From: JBKHDT01 sp049974825
Lineage (GTDB): Bacteria; Pseudomonadota; Gammaproteobacteria; Halothiobacillales; Halothiobacillaceae
Assembly (NCBI GenBank): GCA_049974825.1
Contig: JBNGDJ010000031.1
Span: forward strand, 1-23,421
Direction of reading: 5' to 3'
Length of the DNA: 23,421 nucleotides
Shown here one piece after another: positions 23,288 to 23,421 of this stretch. A program made the position numbers and the translations under genes. The notes beneath the pieces were generated by a model. The model was not told the DNA's origin. It saw only the letters and a list, made by a program, of their open reading frames with translations, and did no database searches. Each line of letters opens with the position of its first letter. Position 1 is the first letter of the stretch.

Positions 23288-23294
23288 TCTCCTG
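23288..23294 (-). promoter_or_regulatory. Ribosome binding site deciding the TTG start of the sensor gene
   Basis: CAGGAGA on the minus strand, with seven bases between AGGAG (23293-23289) and the TTG at 23281-23279. It is the only strong site near the N-terminus. GTG and ATG codons further in (around 23252 and 23221) lack one. Confidence 0.6.
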
Positions 23295-23352
23295 AAAAGA
23301 GTCGATCCCAACCCTGGGCGGGGCCCCAAAAATGTGGCGGGGCTTTGGGTGG

Positions 23353-23421
23353 TTAGGGAATCTCTGCACGAATGCTTCAGATTCCCGCGCAGGGCATGGA
23401 TGCCCTGCCGCACAATGGCGT
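23353..23421 (-). repeat. Two-hairpin palindromic repeat, copy G (inverted)
   Basis: Read on the minus strand it is the most complete element seen: CGCCATTGTGCGGCAGGGCATCC start, hairpin 1 GCAGGGCAT/ATGCCCTGC (23408-23389), then hairpin 2 (23386-23356) with the bulged left arm GGGAATCTGAAGCA and right arm TGCAGAGATTCCC, ending CTAA. Hairpin 2 is identical to copy B. It lies 72 bases before the sensor gene start and reaches the window end, so its outer boundary is uncertain. Confidence 0.88.

Noticed and set aside
23282..23413. N-terminal extension of the sensor protein to an ATG at 23413
   Set aside because: The extra residues are encoded by repeat copy G and would bury the signal peptide. 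A good ribosome site precedes the TTG at 23281.

Overview
The window is 23.4 kb of GC-rich, gene-dense bacterial chromosome with about twenty protein genes. No tRNA, rRNA, CRISPR array, insertion sequence or phage gene is visible. The gene set points to a gammaproteobacterium. The yqgE-ruvX-pyrR-pyrB-pyrC' order and the catalytically dead PyrC' are Pseudomonas-type features. The yafS-rnhA-dnaQ order is shared with enterics and pseudomonads. An exosortase-A-type ligase/decarboxylase pair is more typical of environmental lineages such as Ectothiorhodospiraceae/Chromatiales. The exact taxon is inference.

Layout. 1-3.5 kb (minus strand): an Mth938-like protein, a PLP-dependent decarboxylase and an AMP-forming acyl ligase; the last two overlap by 4 bp. 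3.35-7.9 kb (plus): chorismate synthase aroC behind a structured leader, an MFS transporter, a YafS-like methyltransferase, rnhA and dnaQ. 8.0-9.1 kb (minus): a DHH/DHHA1 phosphoesterase. 9.4-11.0 kb (plus): a chemoreceptor, closed by a bidirectional terminator shared with a small minus-strand YjfB-type motility protein that has a near-consensus sigma-28 promoter. 11.6-15.7 kb (minus): pyrC', pyrB, pyrR, ruvX, yqgE. 15.8-16.7 kb (minus): rluB. 16.8-20.5 kb (plus): a complete Mla/Mce-type lipid-transport operon of STAS-fused permease, ATPase, MCE protein and auxiliary lipoprotein. 20.6-23.3 kb (minus): a large sensor protein with a PhnD-like periplasmic domain, membrane helix, GAF, HD-GYP and degenerate GGDEF domain.

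The most notable feature that gene annotation does not explain is a family of short palindromic repeats. Seven copies lie in seven different non-coding gaps. The full form has two hairpins: a GGGGCAT/ATGCCCC-type hairpin, then a hairpin with roughly 13-bp arms of the form GGGAA...TTCCC. Two arm types differ by paired, compensatory changes. Copies occur in both orientations, never inside a gene core, and one supplies the last bases of a stop codon. No new multi-gene system is evident. The best candidates for new biology are this repeat family, the ligase/decarboxylase pair bracketed by two direct repeat copies with no exosortase genes nearby, and the HD-GYP/dead-GGDEF sensor.

No gene-free stretch exceeds 300 bases. 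The longest, 9102-9378, holds only candidate divergent promoters.
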